Shown here: piece by piece, positions 53,391 through 54,133 of the stretch | Layout of the letters: every line of letters starts with the position of its first letter | Position numbering within the stretch: position 1 is the first letter of the stretch | Assembly: GCA_026126215.1 (NCBI GenBank) | Contig: JAHCJQ010000011.1 | Coordinates: 1 to 54,133 of the forward strand | Direction: 5' to 3' | From: Alphaproteobacteria bacterium | Lineage (GTDB): Bacteria > Pseudomonadota > Alphaproteobacteria > Ferrovibrionales > Ferrovibrionaceae | Length of the DNA stretch: 54,133 nt | Notes under the pieces: model-generated | The model's input: only the letters and a program-made list of their open reading frames with translations | The model's database searches: none | What the model was told of the DNA's origin: nothing | Made by a program: the position numbers and the translations under genes

Positions 53391-54133
53391 AGTCAATGGC
53401 GAATGCGACCAAGTATAACCCGGAAGCGCTGCTGGACAGGGACGAGTTCAAGGAGCTCGACCGGCTGGCAATCGAGGACTTCCGCCCGCGCGGGCGCGGA
53501 TACGACAAGAATTGCCAGATGCCGGCGGAAAATATCCGCGCCCTGCACGATCGCAACTGGCTCGGCGCCACGGTGAGCCGCGAGAATGGCGGGCGCGGAT
53601 CCAATCTCGATACCGATGACAAGGCAAGCTATCTGCAGGCGATCCGCACCATCGCACGCGGCTGCCCTGGAACTGCGCACTGCTTCCAGGTGCACAACCA
53701 CACCATGTGGATGGTCGAGAAGCTGGCCACGCCGCGCCAGATCGACAAGTTCCTGAAGCCGACCCTGAAGGAGGGGTTGCTCTGCTCCGGCGTGGGTTCG
53801 GAAGCGAAGCGCCGGCACATGTACACGATGAACACCTCGGCGAAGAAGGTGCCGAACGGGTGGATCGTGCATGGCGAGAAGAACTATGCGACGAACGCCC
53901 CGATGATGGGATTTGCGGTCATCTTCGTCGCCATCGAGGGCGTCGAGAGCTATCTCGACAATCATCTGATGGTTCTGATCACGCCCGACATGAAAGGCGT
54001 CTCGATCGACAACGACTGGTACCGCCCAAACGGCATGCGCGCGGCGCCGAGCCCGATCATCACCCTCGAGCAGGTGTTCATCCCGGACGAAAACGTGCTT
54101 GGCACGCCCGGAATCTTTCCGCGCAGCCGGTTT
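53387..54133 (+). CDS. Acyl-CoA-dehydrogenase-fold flavoprotein, 3' end outside window
   Basis: Starts in ATGA overlap with the ligase and stays open to the last base; 249 residues are visible, about 60% of the family length. GTAHCFQVHNHTMWMVEK near 97-114, GEKNYATNAPMMG near 167-179 and NDWYRPNGMRAAPSP near 211-225 align with the protein at 46283, so the two form a pair. The catalytic C-terminal part is not in the window. Dehydrogenase or flavin-dependent monooxygenase are both possible. Confidence 0.88.
   Translation, partial: MKSMANATKYNPEALLDRDEFKELDRLAIEDFRPRGRGYDKNCQMPAENIRALHDRNWLGATVSRENGGRGSNLDTDDKASYLQAIRTIARGCPGTAHCFQVHNHTMWMVEKLATPRQIDKFLKPTLKEGLLCSGVGSEAKRRHMYTMNTSAKKVPNGWIVHGEKNYATNAPMMGFAVIFVAIEGVESYLDNHLMVLITPDMKGVSIDNDWYRPNGMRAAPSPIITLEQVFIPDENVLGTPGIFPRSRF

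Overview
The window is a 54 kb piece of a GC-rich alphaproteobacterial chromosome. The best guess is a Rhodospirillales-like relative, based on the pyrB-pyrC'-plsY order, protein style and codon use. This is an inference; no rRNA or other marker gene is present. About 49 protein genes were recognised. I saw no tRNA, rRNA, CRISPR array, transposase gene, or dedicated DNA-binding transcription factor.

Left part, 1-15.2 kb, is mostly housekeeping. It starts with the 3' part of mfd, followed by a six-unit, 38-bp palindromic tandem array. Next comes a leftward block: an AEC transporter, pyrB, a degenerate dihydroorotase (PyrC'), plsY and a FrnE-like DsbA-family gene. A rightward thiol-related operon follows (Nu-type GST, PLP gamma-synthase, second GST, YbaK-like deacylase). 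A small Sel1 protein, an aminotransferase and an orphan membrane histidine kinase close this part.

Middle part, 15.2-28.2 kb, is transport plus activation. A peptide-type ABC importer is split over a divergent promoter: two ATPases leftward; binding protein and two permeases rightward. The rightward arm runs on into an acyl-CoA ligase and a flavin reductase. A TRAP transporter operon follows and ends with an MmgE/PrpD protein and an SDR that lacks the usual catalytic Tyr and Lys.

Right part, 28.2-54.1 kb, is acyl-CoA catabolism. It holds a flavoprotein dehydrogenase with a carboxyltransferase, a 69-residue biotin carrier, and an alpha-methylacyl-CoA racemase with its full catalytic triad. 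A rightward operon then encodes acyl-CoA dehydrogenase, MaoC-like hydratase, alpha/beta hydrolase, a catalytically dead HMG-CoA-synthase-like protein fused to a DUF35 zinc-ribbon/OB domain, SCP2-type thiolase and an MFE-2-like SDR. This set resembles the order of reactions in methyl-branched or sterol/isoprenoid side-chain beta-oxidation. A second operon has two tandem NitT/TauT-type binding proteins, three overlapping acyl-CoA ligases, an acyl-CoA-dehydrogenase-fold flavoprotein, the matching ABC ATPase and permease, and a nitronate-monooxygenase-type flavoprotein. A 175-bp element with terminal inverted repeats and TA ends follows, then an MFS transporter, a fifth ligase and a second flavoprotein cut by the window end.

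Taken together, the right 38 kb looks like uptake (ABC, TRAP, ABC, MFS), CoA activation (five ligases), and racemisation, dehydrogenation, hydration and thiolysis of a branched or cyclic carboxylic acid whose identity the sequence does not reveal. Several AT-rich promoter islands share a TGATACAA-type element, suggesting joint expression.
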